Assembly: GCA_050698355.1 (NCBI GenBank)
Contig: JBOHBN010000147.1
Location: 1 to 16,645, forward strand
Source of the DNA: JBOHBN01 sp050698355
GTDB lineage: Bacteria > Actinomycetota > Actinomycetes > Streptosporangiales > WHST01
Direction of reading: 5' to 3'
Length of the DNA: 16,645 nt
Shown: piece by piece, positions 7,292-16,606 of the stretch
Layout: every line of letters begins with the position of its first letter
Numbering within the stretch: position 1 is the first letter of the stretch
Made by a program: the position numbers and the translations under genes
The notes under the pieces: model-generated
Told to the model about the DNA's origin: nothing
The model's input: the letters and a program-made list of their open reading frames with translations, nothing else
The model's database searches: none

Positions 7292-8233
7292 GTGACGCTG
7301 ATCACCTCTCGCCGGCGAGCCGGCGGCGGACCGCCACATCTGCGCCCGCACGTCCACGAGCGGCGCGAGGCGACCTATGCGGGCGTCCTGCTGCTCGCCA
7401 GTGCGGTCGTGGTCTTCGGTGTGGTCATCTACCCGATCGCCCGCACCGTCTACAGTTCGGTGTTCGAGGTGACGACCCCGATCCCCGGCGTCCCGCACCC
7501 GTTCGTGGGGATCGACCACTACGCCTCGATCGTACGGAGCGGCGACTTCTGGTCCACGATCGGCAGGACCGCGTACTTCACCCTCGTCTCCACGGCCGCG
7601 GAACTGGTCCTCGGCATCGGTCTGGGACTGCTGCTCAACGAGCGGCTGCGGGGCCGGTGGCTGTTCAGGGCCATCGTCATCCTGCCGTGGGCACTGCCCA
7701 CCATCGTCAACGGCGCGATGTGGCGGTGGATACTCAACCCCGACTACGGCGCGCTCAACGCCGCGCTCCTCCGGTTGCACCTCATCGACCACTACCATTC
7801 GTGGCTCGGCGGGCCGTTCACCGCGTTGAACATGGTGGTCGTCGCCGACGTGTGGAAGAACACCTCGCTCGCGGCCTTCTTCGTGCTCGCGGGACTGCAG
7901 ACGATATCCCCGCAGCTCTACGAGGCGGGTCGCGTCGACGGAGCCGGGCGGTGGCGCTGCTTCCTGAGCCTCACGCTGCCGTTGCTGCGGCCCACCATCG
8001 CGGTCGTCCTCGTGCTGCGGTCGATCGAGGCGTTCAAGGTCTTCGACATCATCTACATCATGACCCGCGGCGGTCCCGCCAACGGAACCCAGACCATCGC
8101 GTACTACACGTACCAGCAGGCATTCTCCAACGAGCGGTTCGGCTACGGCGCGGCGCTCGCTGTCTTCATCGTGGCGTTCATCCTCGTGCTCGCGACCGCT
8201 TACATCCGCCTGCTCCGCCAGGACGAAAACTAG
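7292..8233 (+). CDS. ABC transporter permease, MalF type
   Basis: The GTG start at 7292 lies 13 nt after the binding-protein stop, with a weak AAGGG upstream; the product has 313 residues. I see about six hydrophobic segments (first about 28-50, others near 92-116, 124-146, 178-202, 230-250 and 282-306). The cytoplasmic EAA loop starts at EAGRVDGAG (211-219) and ends in TLPLLRP (228-234), the contact site for the ABC ATPase. The long loop between the first two segments is normal for the upstream permease of a CUT1 importer. It pairs with the next gene to form the membrane channel for the sugar delivered by the lipoprotein. No ATPase gene is present nearby. Confidence 0.9.
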   Translation: MTLITSRRRAGGGPPHLRPHVHERREATYAGVLLLASAVVVFGVVIYPIARTVYSSVFEVTTPIPGVPHPFVGIDHYASIVRSGDFWSTIGRTAYFTLVSTAAELVLGIGLGLLLNERLRGRWLFRAIVILPWALPTIVNGAMWRWILNPDYGALNAALLRLHLIDHYHSWLGGPFTALNMVVVADVWKNTSLAAFFVLAGLQTISPQLYEAGRVDGAGRWRCFLSLTLPLLRPTIAVVLVLRSIEAFKVFDIIYIMTRGGPANGTQTIAYYTYQQAFSNERFGYGAALAVFIVAFILVLATAYIRLLRQDEN

Positions 8234-8242
8234 GGGGCCGGT

Positions 8243-9091
8243 GTGGGCAGGAGCAGAACCCTTACAACCGTCCTCTACCTTCTGATGGGCGTCGTCAGCG
8301 TGGTGATACTCGCGCCGTTCGCGTGGCTGGTGATCTCGAGCGTGGCGTCCCAGGCCGACCTGCTCTCCCGGCCGCTGCACTGGATACCCGAGCACGCCTC
8401 GCTGGACCGGTTCCTGCGCATCTCGTCGGCGAGAGGGCTGGACGAGGGGGCGGTATTCCGTCAGGCACTGGTCAACAGTGCGGTTGTCGGCGTCGGGACC
8501 GTGGCTCTCTCGCTCGCGGTCGGCATCTTCGGGGCGTACGCACTGGCGCGGCTGCGGTTCCCCGGTCACCGGCACGCGGTGCTCGCGTTCCTCGCCACCT
8601 ACATGGTGCCGCCGATCGCGCTCGTCGTTCCGCTGTACCTCATCATGGCCGAGCTGCACCTGCTCGACAGCAAGCTCGGCCTGATCCTGGTGTACTCGTC
8701 GTTCGTCACGCCGTTCGTGTTGTGGGTGCTCAGCAACTACTTCCGCACCCTGCCCGCGGACCTGGAGGACGCGGCGCGCATCGACGGCTGTACCCGCATC
8801 GGCAGCCTGTTCCGGGTGATCCTCCCGCTGGCCAGACCCGGGTTGTTCGCCACAATCCTGTTCGGCTTCCTGCTGTCCTGGGATGAGTTCCTGTACGCCC
8901 TCATCTTCACGTCGTCGCCGAGCGCGAAGACCATCCCCGTAGCCATCGCCGAGTTCACCGGACGGCACGGCGTCGACTTCGGCATGATCGCCGCCGGCGG
9001 CGTCCTGGCGTCGGTTCCGCCCGTCCTGCTGGCGATGCTCTTTCAGCGTTACGTGGTCAGCGGGCTGGCGTCGGGGGCTGTGAAGGGCTGA
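8243..9091 (+). CDS. ABC transporter permease, MalG type
   Basis: The GTG at 8243 follows the previous stop by 9 nt, with GGGGG as a modest ribosome-binding site. The 282-residue protein has an N-terminal membrane segment (about 8-33) and about five more. The EAA loop begins at EDAARIDGC (175-183) and ends in ILPLARP (193-199). YMVPPIALVVPLY (120-132) is typical of the MalG partner. It forms the heterodimeric channel with the MalF-type permease. The next gene starts 37 nt later behind a strong Shine-Dalgarno, so the operon continues. Specificity for amino-sugar oligomers is inferred from context. Confidence 0.9.
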   Translation: MGRSRTLTTVLYLLMGVVSVVILAPFAWLVISSVASQADLLSRPLHWIPEHASLDRFLRISSARGLDEGAVFRQALVNSAVVGVGTVALSLAVGIFGAYALARLRFPGHRHAVLAFLATYMVPPIALVVPLYLIMAELHLLDSKLGLILVYSSFVTPFVLWVLSNYFRTLPADLEDAARIDGCTRIGSLFRVILPLARPGLFATILFGFLLSWDEFLYALIFTSSPSAKTIPVAIAEFTGRHGVDFGMIAAGGVLASVPPVLLAMLFQRYVVSGLASGAVKG

Positions 9092-9128
9092 TGGAGCGGA
9101 CGGGGCTGTCGGACGAAGGAGGAGAGCG

Positions 9129-10121
9129 GTGAACTACCTGGACATCGTGCGTGGGCAACCGGACAACCTCGCGTGGAGCGGCGCGGCGGTGCGTGCTGCA
9201 CTCGCGAGTGGCGTGCTCCCGGGGCCGGCAGCTTCCGGCCCGGTCGTCTTCACCGGGATGGGGGCCAGCCTCGCCGCAGCGGCAGCAGCCGCGCACGTGC
9301 TCGACCGCGCGGGCACGAGCGCGCTGGCGCGTACGGCCGGTGGGCTGCCTGGCTCCGGCACGCTGGCCGCGGCGAGCGTGGTCGTGGCCGCCTCGAACAC
9401 GGGTCGTAGCCCGGAGACAGTGGCGGTGCTCGAGGAGGCGGGGCATTCCCGGATCCTCGTCAGCAACGACCCGAAGAGCCCGGCCGCCGCGCTCGCCGAC
9501 CTGGTCGTACTACTCGGTTCCGGTGAGCCGGACCCCGTGGCCGCGCTGAGCTACACGGCTACGGTGCAGGCGCTGGGGCTGGTCGCGGAGGCGCTCGGCG
9601 CGCCCGCCGCGCCCTGGGACCGGTTGCCGGATCTGGCGCGCCGAGTACTCGCGGAAGCCGACGAGTCGGCGACTCGTGTCGCAGAGCGCTGGTCCTCCGT
9701 GACCATGGTCGACGTTGTTGGCCCCGGTGGCGGCGATGCAACCCCGCGCGAGGCCGCCCTGCTGCTCAGGGAGGCCGCCAGGCTGCCCGCCTCGGCGTAC
9801 GACACCTACGAGTACCTGCACGGTCCCGTCGAGTCGGCCGAGCCCGGCATCGGTTGCGTCGTCATCGGAGCCGGCCGGGAGGTGGCGCTCGCGCGCGCCC
9901 TCGCCGAAGCGGGCGCGGAGGTGCTGCTGCTCACGACCGCGGCGGTGCCCGACACCGGCGGACTCACGGTTGTCGCCCTGCCCACCGCCCCGGAACCGGC
10001 GAGCACCGTGCTGGAGATCCTGCCCGTCCAGCTGGTCGCCGCCCGCCTGGCCGCCGAGCGGGATATACCCGTCGGCACCTTCCGTCGCCCCCAGCAGGAC
10101 ACCAAGGTGGGCGCGCGGTGA
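9129..10121 (+). CDS. Double SIS-domain phosphosugar isomerase/deaminase (GlmS C-terminal/AgaS-like)
   Basis: The GTG at 9129 is preceded by AAGGAGGAG, a very strong ribosome-binding site; the product has 330 residues. Two SIS domains are visible. The first has GMGAS (43-47), the position of the GxGSS phosphosugar loop, and ASNTGRSPETV (88-98), matching SxSGxSxET. The second contains EYLHGP (228-233), matching the E-x-x-HGP of GlmS, whose Glu and His act in ring opening and isomerisation. The amidotransferase domain of GlmS is absent, so it should work in the catabolic direction, such as glucosamine-6-phosphate deamination/isomerisation to fructose-6-phosphate. This is inferred from the family and neighbours; other phosphorylated amino sugars are possible. 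An alanine-rich helix (about 48-56) follows the first motif. Its stop overlaps the kinase start as GTGA. It corresponds in position to csnH of Streptomyces. Confidence 0.82.
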   Translation: MNYLDIVRGQPDNLAWSGAAVRAALASGVLPGPAASGPVVFTGMGASLAAAAAAAHVLDRAGTSALARTAGGLPGSGTLAAASVVVAASNTGRSPETVAVLEEAGHSRILVSNDPKSPAAALADLVVLLGSGEPDPVAALSYTATVQALGLVAEALGAPAAPWDRLPDLARRVLAEADESATRVAERWSSVTMVDVVGPGGGDATPREAALLLREAARLPASAYDTYEYLHGPVESAEPGIGCVVIGAGREVALARALAEAGAEVLLLTTAAVPDTGGLTVVALPTAPEPASTVLEILPVQLVAARLAAERDIPVGTFRRPQQDTKVGAR

Positions 10122-11113
10122 CGTCCCACCGCGCGGCCCGCGGTCTCGGACTCCACGCCGAGCCGCTCCCCCGCCTGCTCTCCGCTGCCGACGCGGCGGC
10201 GGAGCGACCGACCTCGCGCGGAGGCGCACTGCTGGCCGTAGACGTCGGCGGGACACTGGTACGGGCGGCGCTCGCCGACAGCACCGGCACCATCGTCGCC
10301 GAACGGACCGAGCCGACGGACGGCGACCGCACGGACCCGTTGCTACACCAGCTGCAGCACCTCCTTGCGACCCTGCGTACGGATGCGGGGCTCGCCGCCG
10401 AGGACGTTCGATCCGGCGCCGTCGGGTGCCCCGCCGTACTCCACCCGGCGACGGGCGCCGCACAGCTCTCGCCGAACGTGCCGGGCATGGTGGGCGACAA
10501 CCTCGTCTCCGTGCTCGAGGAGACGCTTGGACTCACCGTGAACATCGAGAACGACGTCAACCTCGCCGCTGCCGGTGAGCGGTGGAGGGGGGCGGCCGGC
10601 TGCGACGACTTCGTGTTCCTCAACCTGGGCACCGGCATCGGCGCCGGACTGGTCCTGGGCGGTGACGTCTACAGGGGAGGCGGCGGGGCGGGCGAGCTGG
10701 CGCACCTGCCGTTCGGCCGGAACGGGCTCACGGCACCACAGGTGGCGGCCGCGTTCGAGGACAGCGTGTCGCCACTCGCGATGGTGCGCAGGTGGCGGGC
10801 ACTCGCGGGTGATGCCGCCTCGGCGGACAGCCGCGCCCTGCTGCGCGCCGCCGTCGACGGCGACCGCGTCGCCCGGCACGTGCTGGACGAGCAGGCCGAG
10901 CTGCTCGCCGCCGGTGTCGCGGCGCTCACGGCCGTGCTCGACCCGCCCCTCGTCGTGGTCGGCGGTGGGCTCGGATCCGATCCCGCGCTCGTCGCCGCAC
11001 TGCGTGAGCGGCTCGACGAAGCCGTACGCCCTGTCCGCATCGTTCCGACCGCGCTGTGTGGGCGCGCCGGCCTGCTGGGTGCGCTGCTGCTGGCCCTCGG
11101 CTCAGACCGCTAA
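10118..11113 (+). CDS. ROK family sugar kinase (probable amino-sugar kinase)
   Basis: I chose GTG at 10118 because it overlaps the SIS stop (GTGA); this gives 331 residues. There is no DNA-binding domain. The ATP-phosphate loop AVDVGGTLVRAAL (40-52) is intact, as are IENDVNLA (143-150; Asp146 is the expected catalytic base), NLGTGIGAG (169-177) and VVVGGGLGS. GELAHL (192-197) keeps a His at the usual zinc-ligand place, but the CxCGxxGCxE cysteine cluster that normally follows is missing. About 35 extra residues precede the first beta strand. As last gene of the operon it would phosphorylate the imported amino sugar for the SIS enzyme; glucosamine or an oligomer is an inference. It corresponds in position to csnK. 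Its end lies 8 nt from the convergent rpiB stop. Confidence 0.85.
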   Translation: MTSHRAARGLGLHAEPLPRLLSAADAAAERPTSRGGALLAVDVGGTLVRAALADSTGTIVAERTEPTDGDRTDPLLHQLQHLLATLRTDAGLAAEDVRSGAVGCPAVLHPATGAAQLSPNVPGMVGDNLVSVLEETLGLTVNIENDVNLAAAGERWRGAAGCDDFVFLNLGTGIGAGLVLGGDVYRGGGGAGELAHLPFGRNGLTAPQVAAAFEDSVSPLAMVRRWRALAGDAASADSRALLRAAVDGDRVARHVLDEQAELLAAGVAALTAVLDPPLVVVGGGLGSDPALVAALRERLDEAVRPVRIVPTALCGRAGLLGALLLALGSDR

Positions 11114-11121
11114 CCCACGGA

Positions 11122-11589
11122 TTACGGCACCGGCGGCGCCTCGCCCGTACGCTCGTACGCGGTGAGCATGTCGACGCGGCGGGCGTGCCGTTCCTCCCCG
11201 CCGAACGGGGTCGCGAGGAACAGGTCGACGAACCTGGTCGCCTCGTCGACGCTGGCCATCCGGGCGCCGATGGAGAGCACGTTCGCGTCGTTGTGCTCGC
11301 GGGCGAGGCGTGCGGTCTCCTCGGTCCAGGCGAGCGCGGCGCGCACGCCGCGCACCTTGTTCGCCGCGATCTGCTCGCCGTTGCCGGAGCCGCCGATGAC
11401 CACGCCCAGAGACCCCGCGTCGCCGACGACGGACTCCCCCACCCGGAAGCAGTACGGCGGGTAGTCGTCGTCGGGGTCCATGGCGGCCGGACCGCAGTCG
11501 ACGACCGCGTGGCCCTGGTCACCGACCCACTTCACCAGGTGCGCCTTCAGCTCGTACCCGGCATGGTCGGACCCGATGTAGACGCGCAT
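11122..11589 (-). CDS. rpiB: Ribose-5-phosphate isomerase B
   Basis: The 155-residue protein is of normal length for RpiB, which interconverts ribulose-5-phosphate and ribose-5-phosphate in the pentose phosphate pathway. It starts MRVYIGSDHAG, where Asp8 and His9 belong to the phosphate/sugar site. GGSGNGEQIAANK (66-78) carries Glu72 at the place of the catalytic Glu of the mycobacterial enzyme; the enterobacterial type has Cys there. RAALAWTEETARLAREHNDANVLSIGAR is the typical second half. The start is fixed by homology, since I see no good ribosome-binding site. It lies 23 nt downstream of bioY on the same strand and may be co-transcribed with it. It is unlikely to belong to the chitosan locus, being on the opposite strand. 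Confidence 0.93.
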   Translation of the reverse strand: MRVYIGSDHAGYELKAHLVKWVGDQGHAVVDCGPAAMDPDDDYPPYCFRVGESVVGDAGSLGVVIGGSGNGEQIAANKVRGVRAALAWTEETARLAREHNDANVLSIGARMASVDEATRFVDLFLATPFGGEERHARRVDMLTAYERTGEAPPVP

Positions 11590-11612
11590 GCGCAGAGTCT
11601 GGCAGACGGTGC

Positions 11613-12206
11613 TCAGGGCCGAGGCGAGCGCCGCCCGGCGAGCCGCCAGGCAGCGGGCAGCGCGCCCATGGCCAGTACGAGCTTGATCGCGTCACCGAGG
11701 AGGAACGGGACGACGCCGGCCATGAGCGCGGGTACGAGACCGGTGTGCAGCACGCCGATCGCGAGCCAGGCCGTGCCGACCGCGTAGATCGCGAGGTTGC
11801 CGGCGATCATCGTCCCGGCCGTACGCAGCGGCGTACGGTCGCCGCCGCGGCGGGCCAGCTCCCCCACGACGACGGCGGCGAGCAGGAAGCCGAGCACGTA
11901 CCCGAACGACGGCATCGCCATGCCGGAGTGGGCGCCGGCGAACCAGGGGACGCCCGCGACACCGGCGAGTGCGTACAGGCCCATGCTCGCGATGCCGCGC
12001 ACGCCGCCGAGTGCGGCGCAGGTCAGCAGCACGGCGAGCGTCTGCCCTGTGACGGGCACCGGCGTGCCGGGGATGGGGACGGCGATCTGCGCGGCAAGCC
12101 CCACGAACGCCGCACCGCCGGCGACGAGCGCGACGTCGCGTACGCGCGCGCCGGGCAGCAGGTCGGCAAGGACGAGGCGTCTGGTCGGTTCCCAGGTCAA
12201 ACTCAC
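11613..12206 (-). CDS. bioY: BioY, biotin transporter substrate-binding membrane protein
   Basis: With the GTG at 12206 the product has 197 residues, the usual BioY size. It has about six hydrophobic helices and the family signature PVPVTGQTLAVLL (49-61), followed by GLYALAGVAGVPWFAG (76-91) and PSFGYVLGFLLAA (99-111). BioY is the S component of an ECF biotin importer. Neither the BioM ATPase nor the BioN T component is next to it, so it either uses shared ECF components or works alone, as reported for some solitary BioY proteins. An in-frame GTG at 12224 is an alternative start; neither has a strong Shine-Dalgarno. It is divergent from the AbiEi-like gene and lies upstream of rpiB. Confidence 0.9.
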   Translation of the reverse strand: MSLTWEPTRRLVLADLLPGARVRDVALVAGGAAFVGLAAQIAVPIPGTPVPVTGQTLAVLLTCAALGGVRGIASMGLYALAGVAGVPWFAGAHSGMAMPSFGYVLGFLLAAVVVGELARRGGDRTPLRTAGTMIAGNLAIYAVGTAWLAIGVLHTGLVPALMAGVVPFLLGDAIKLVLAMGALPAAWRLAGRRSPRP

Positions 12207-12288
12207 CGTCGTACCATATCCCACCGACGTGTCAGGGGCCTGTGGATAGCGGGAGCGCCGCGTTCGTCGCTTGGGGCAGCCTTGGCCG
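12207..12288. other. Divergent intergenic region bioY / AbiEi-like gene
   Basis: These 82 bases must hold promoters for both divergent genes, but I see no convincing -35/-10 pair. The only symmetrical element is a short CAGG-GG-CCTG (12233-12242). GGGGCAG (12273-12279) may serve as a weak ribosome-binding site for the plus-strand gene. No BioQ- or BirA-like biotin operator is evident. Confidence 0.3.
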
Positions 12289-13254
12289 ATGACGACCGCG
12301 ACGACGTGGCACGACCTGGCGATCGCGCAGGACGGCATACTGCTGCGCGAGCAGATCGCCGAAGCAAGCATCTCGCGCAGCCACCTGCTCGCCCAGCTCG
12401 ACGCACAGCGCTGGCAGGCGCTCGGCCCGCGAGTGCTCGTCCTGCACAACGGACCCATGACATTCAGGCAGCAGCTGTGGGCGGCCGTGCTGAACGCCGG
12501 GCCACGTGCCGCGCTCTGCGCGCGGACCGCCGCTGCGGAGGCTGGCCTTGGCGGCTGGGAAGGTAACGGCATCGAGATAGTCGTCCAACGTGGCCGGAAA
12601 TTGCCGCCGCTGCCGGGCGTGCCGGTACGCGTCCACGAGTCGCGGCGGTTCGAGTTCGAGCGGGACGTGCACCCGACCCGTCTGCCCACGCAGACCCGAC
12701 CGGAACGCTCGGTCGTCGACGCTGCAGCCTGGACCCGCAACCCCCGCAGCGCTATGGGGCTCGTCGCGGCGGCGGTCCAGCAGGGAATCACTACGTCCAC
12801 CCGGTTGCTGGACGAACTCGAGGTGAACGGCCGCATCCGGCACCGCCATTTGCTCCAGCTCGGCTTGCTCGACGTCGAGGGCGGAGCCGACGCGCTGTCC
12901 GAGATCGACCTGGGCAGGCTGTGCCGCGACTACGGACTCCCGGAACCCGAGCGCCAGGTAGTACGGACCGAGCCCTCCGGCCGGCGCCGCTACCTGGATG
13001 CCGTCATCCGCGCCCCGGCGGGCGCATCCGTTGCCATCGAGGTCGACGGCTCGCTCCACCTGTTGCCGCGGCGATACTGGGACGACATGAGCCGCGACAA
13101 CGAGCTCGTCATCGCCGGTGAACGACGGCTGCGGTTCCCCACTATCGCGCTGCGCGTGGACAGGCATCTGGCTGCCGGCCAGATCGCCCGGGCTCTAGGC
13201 ATCCGCATCCAGCCCCATACCGTGTCAGTAGCTCAGCACGCTATCGCGGGTTGA
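12289..13254 (+). CDS. AbiEi antitoxin-like protein with C-terminal DUF559 (endonuclease-like) domain
   Basis: I chose ATG at 12289 over an upstream TTG at 12271, because relatives begin just before the AIAQDGILLREQI segment; this gives 321 residues. Residues about 8-55 form a winged-helix resembling AbiEi antitoxins (QDGILLREQIAEASISRSHLLAQL, then RW-x6-RVLVLHNG). A middle segment contains RPERSVVDAAAW (138-149). Residues about 203-300 look like DUF559/Vsr-type restriction-endonuclease folds: SEIDLGRL, RRYLDAVI (Asp237), VAIEVDGSLH (Glu251, Asp253) and DNELVIAGERRLRF. Such proteins are frequent in actinobacteria, often without a known partner. No AbiEii nucleotidyltransferase toxin is adjacent, so a toxin-antitoxin role is not supported here. 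Function is unknown. The 3' end of the gene carries the left arm of a hairpin. Confidence 0.75.
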   Translation: MTTATTWHDLAIAQDGILLREQIAEASISRSHLLAQLDAQRWQALGPRVLVLHNGPMTFRQQLWAAVLNAGPRAALCARTAAAEAGLGGWEGNGIEIVVQRGRKLPPLPGVPVRVHESRRFEFERDVHPTRLPTQTRPERSVVDAAAWTRNPRSAMGLVAAAVQQGITTSTRLLDELEVNGRIRHRHLLQLGLLDVEGGADALSEIDLGRLCRDYGLPEPERQVVRTEPSGRRRYLDAVIRAPAGASVAIEVDGSLHLLPRRYWDDMSRDNELVIAGERRLRFPTIALRVDRHLAAGQIARALGIRIQPHTVSVAQHAIAG

Positions 13255-13268
13255 CGTACTGACACGGT
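13219..13268. terminator. Hairpin between convergent AbiEi-like and nitroreductase genes
   Basis: ACCGTGTCAGTA (13219-13230) is the perfect reverse complement of TACTGACACGGT (13257-13268), 12 pairs around a 26-nt loop. The left arm codes for the last residues of the AbiEi-like protein and the loop contains its stop codon. The position between convergent genes suggests a bidirectional terminator without a T-tract. The arm core TGTCAGT/ACTGACA is shared with the hairpin at 1676-1727, though the rest differs. Confidence 0.6.
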
Positions 13269-13299
13269 GCCGCAACCGCCGGCACCGGCGCCCATGGGG

Positions 13300-13914
13300 T
13301 CAGGCGAAGCTGGGCTTGCGCGTACGGGTGCGCTTCAGCTCGAAGAACCCGTCGGTGCCGGCGACGGCGAGGACGCCGTCCCACAGCGTGCCGGCCGCCT
13401 CGCCACGCGGGATCGGCGTGACGACCGGGCCGAAGAACGCAACGTCGTCCACCCGGATCACCGGGGTGCCGACCTCGAGCCCGACCAGCTCGATCCCCTC
13501 GTCGTGGGACTTGCGCAGCTGCTCGTCGTACTCGCCGGAGCCGGCGGCGTCGGCCAGCTCGGTGGGCAGGCCCGCCTCCTTCAGCGCGCCCTCGATCGTG
13601 GCGTGCTCCACCTCGCGGCCCTCGTCGTGGAACCTGGTGCCGAGCGCCGTGTACAGCGGGCCGAGCACCTCCGCACCGTGCCGCTGCGCCGCCGCCACGC
13701 ACACCCGTACGGGCCCGAGCGCTTCGGCCAGCGTCTTGCGGTAGTCGTCGGAGAGGTCGCGCTCCTCGTTGAGCAGCGTGAGGCTCATCACATGCCACAC
13801 GGTCTTGGTATTGCGCTGCTTCTCCACCTCGAGCAGCCAGCGCGAAGTGATCCACGCCCACGGACAGCGCGGGTCGAACCACATGTCCACGATGGTCGGC
13901 GTTGCAGCACTCAC
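13300..13914 (-). CDS. DsbA-fold mycothiol-dependent nitroreductase homologue (Rv2466c-like)
   Basis: The GTG at 13914 has GGAGG 7 nt upstream and gives 204 residues. The sequence follows Mycobacterium tuberculosis Rv2466c closely: WFDPRCPWAWITSRWLLEVEK (12-32), HVMSLTLLNEERD, LGPLYTALGTRFHDEG, LRKSHDEGIELVG, VGTPVIRVDDVAFFGPV, IPRGEAAGTLWDG and FFELKRTRT. That enzyme is a thioredoxin-fold, mycothiol-dependent reductase of oxidative-stress defence. Here the active-site motif reads Cys17-Pro-Trp-Ala20 instead of CPWC, so only the first cysteine remains. A monothiol mechanism through a mycothiol mixed disulfide is possible (inference). No signal peptide is seen, so it is cytosolic. It is divergent from pepN across 136 bases. 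A mycothiol enzyme supports an actinobacterial host. Confidence 0.88.
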   Translation of the reverse strand: MSAATPTIVDMWFDPRCPWAWITSRWLLEVEKQRNTKTVWHVMSLTLLNEERDLSDDYRKTLAEALGPVRVCVAAAQRHGAEVLGPLYTALGTRFHDEGREVEHATIEGALKEAGLPTELADAAGSGEYDEQLRKSHDEGIELVGLEVGTPVIRVDDVAFFGPVVTPIPRGEAAGTLWDGVLAVAGTDGFFELKRTRTRKPSFA

Positions 13915-14050
13915 GGCATGTCCTCCAAAATCGCGTGCGATTAGGGCCGTACCCGGCCCCGGTAGGAGGAAACCGACTCCCGCACTGTCGTGTTCCCGTG
14001 GCAGGATGCCGAACACCGGGGTCAGCCGACGAATTCGAGGGAGCGGTCCG
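13915..14050. promoter_or_regulatory. Divergent region with two inverted repeats
   Basis: Next to the nitroreductase start lie AATCGC-GT-GCGATT (13929-13942, perfect 6-bp arms), a possible operator, and GGGCCG-TACC-CGGCCC (13944-13959, perfect 6-bp arms), a possible hairpin. I see no clear promoter boxes for either gene. GAGGGAG (14037-14043) lies 7 nt before the TTG start of pepN. GGAGG for the nitroreductase is at 13926-13922 on the minus strand. Confidence 0.45.
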
Positions 14051-16588
<2,538 letters not shown>

Positions 16589-16606
16589 CCTGCCCGGTCC
16601 CGGCTG

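Noticed and set aside
7265..8968. A 567-codon open frame on the minus strand opposite the permease genes
   Set aside because: Its translation is rich in R, E, G, H and D with no domain pattern, as expected from the antisense of GC-rich membrane-protein genes. The plus strand has clear permease motifs.
12289..13254. Type IV toxin-antitoxin system
   Set aside because: Only an AbiEi-like N-terminus is present. No AbiEii-type nucleotidyltransferase gene is adjacent on either strand.
13769..14050. Longer pepN start reaching into the nitroreductase gene
   Set aside because: The added residues lack family similarity and overlap a convincing divergent gene. TTG at 14051 has a ribosome-binding site and matches known N-termini.
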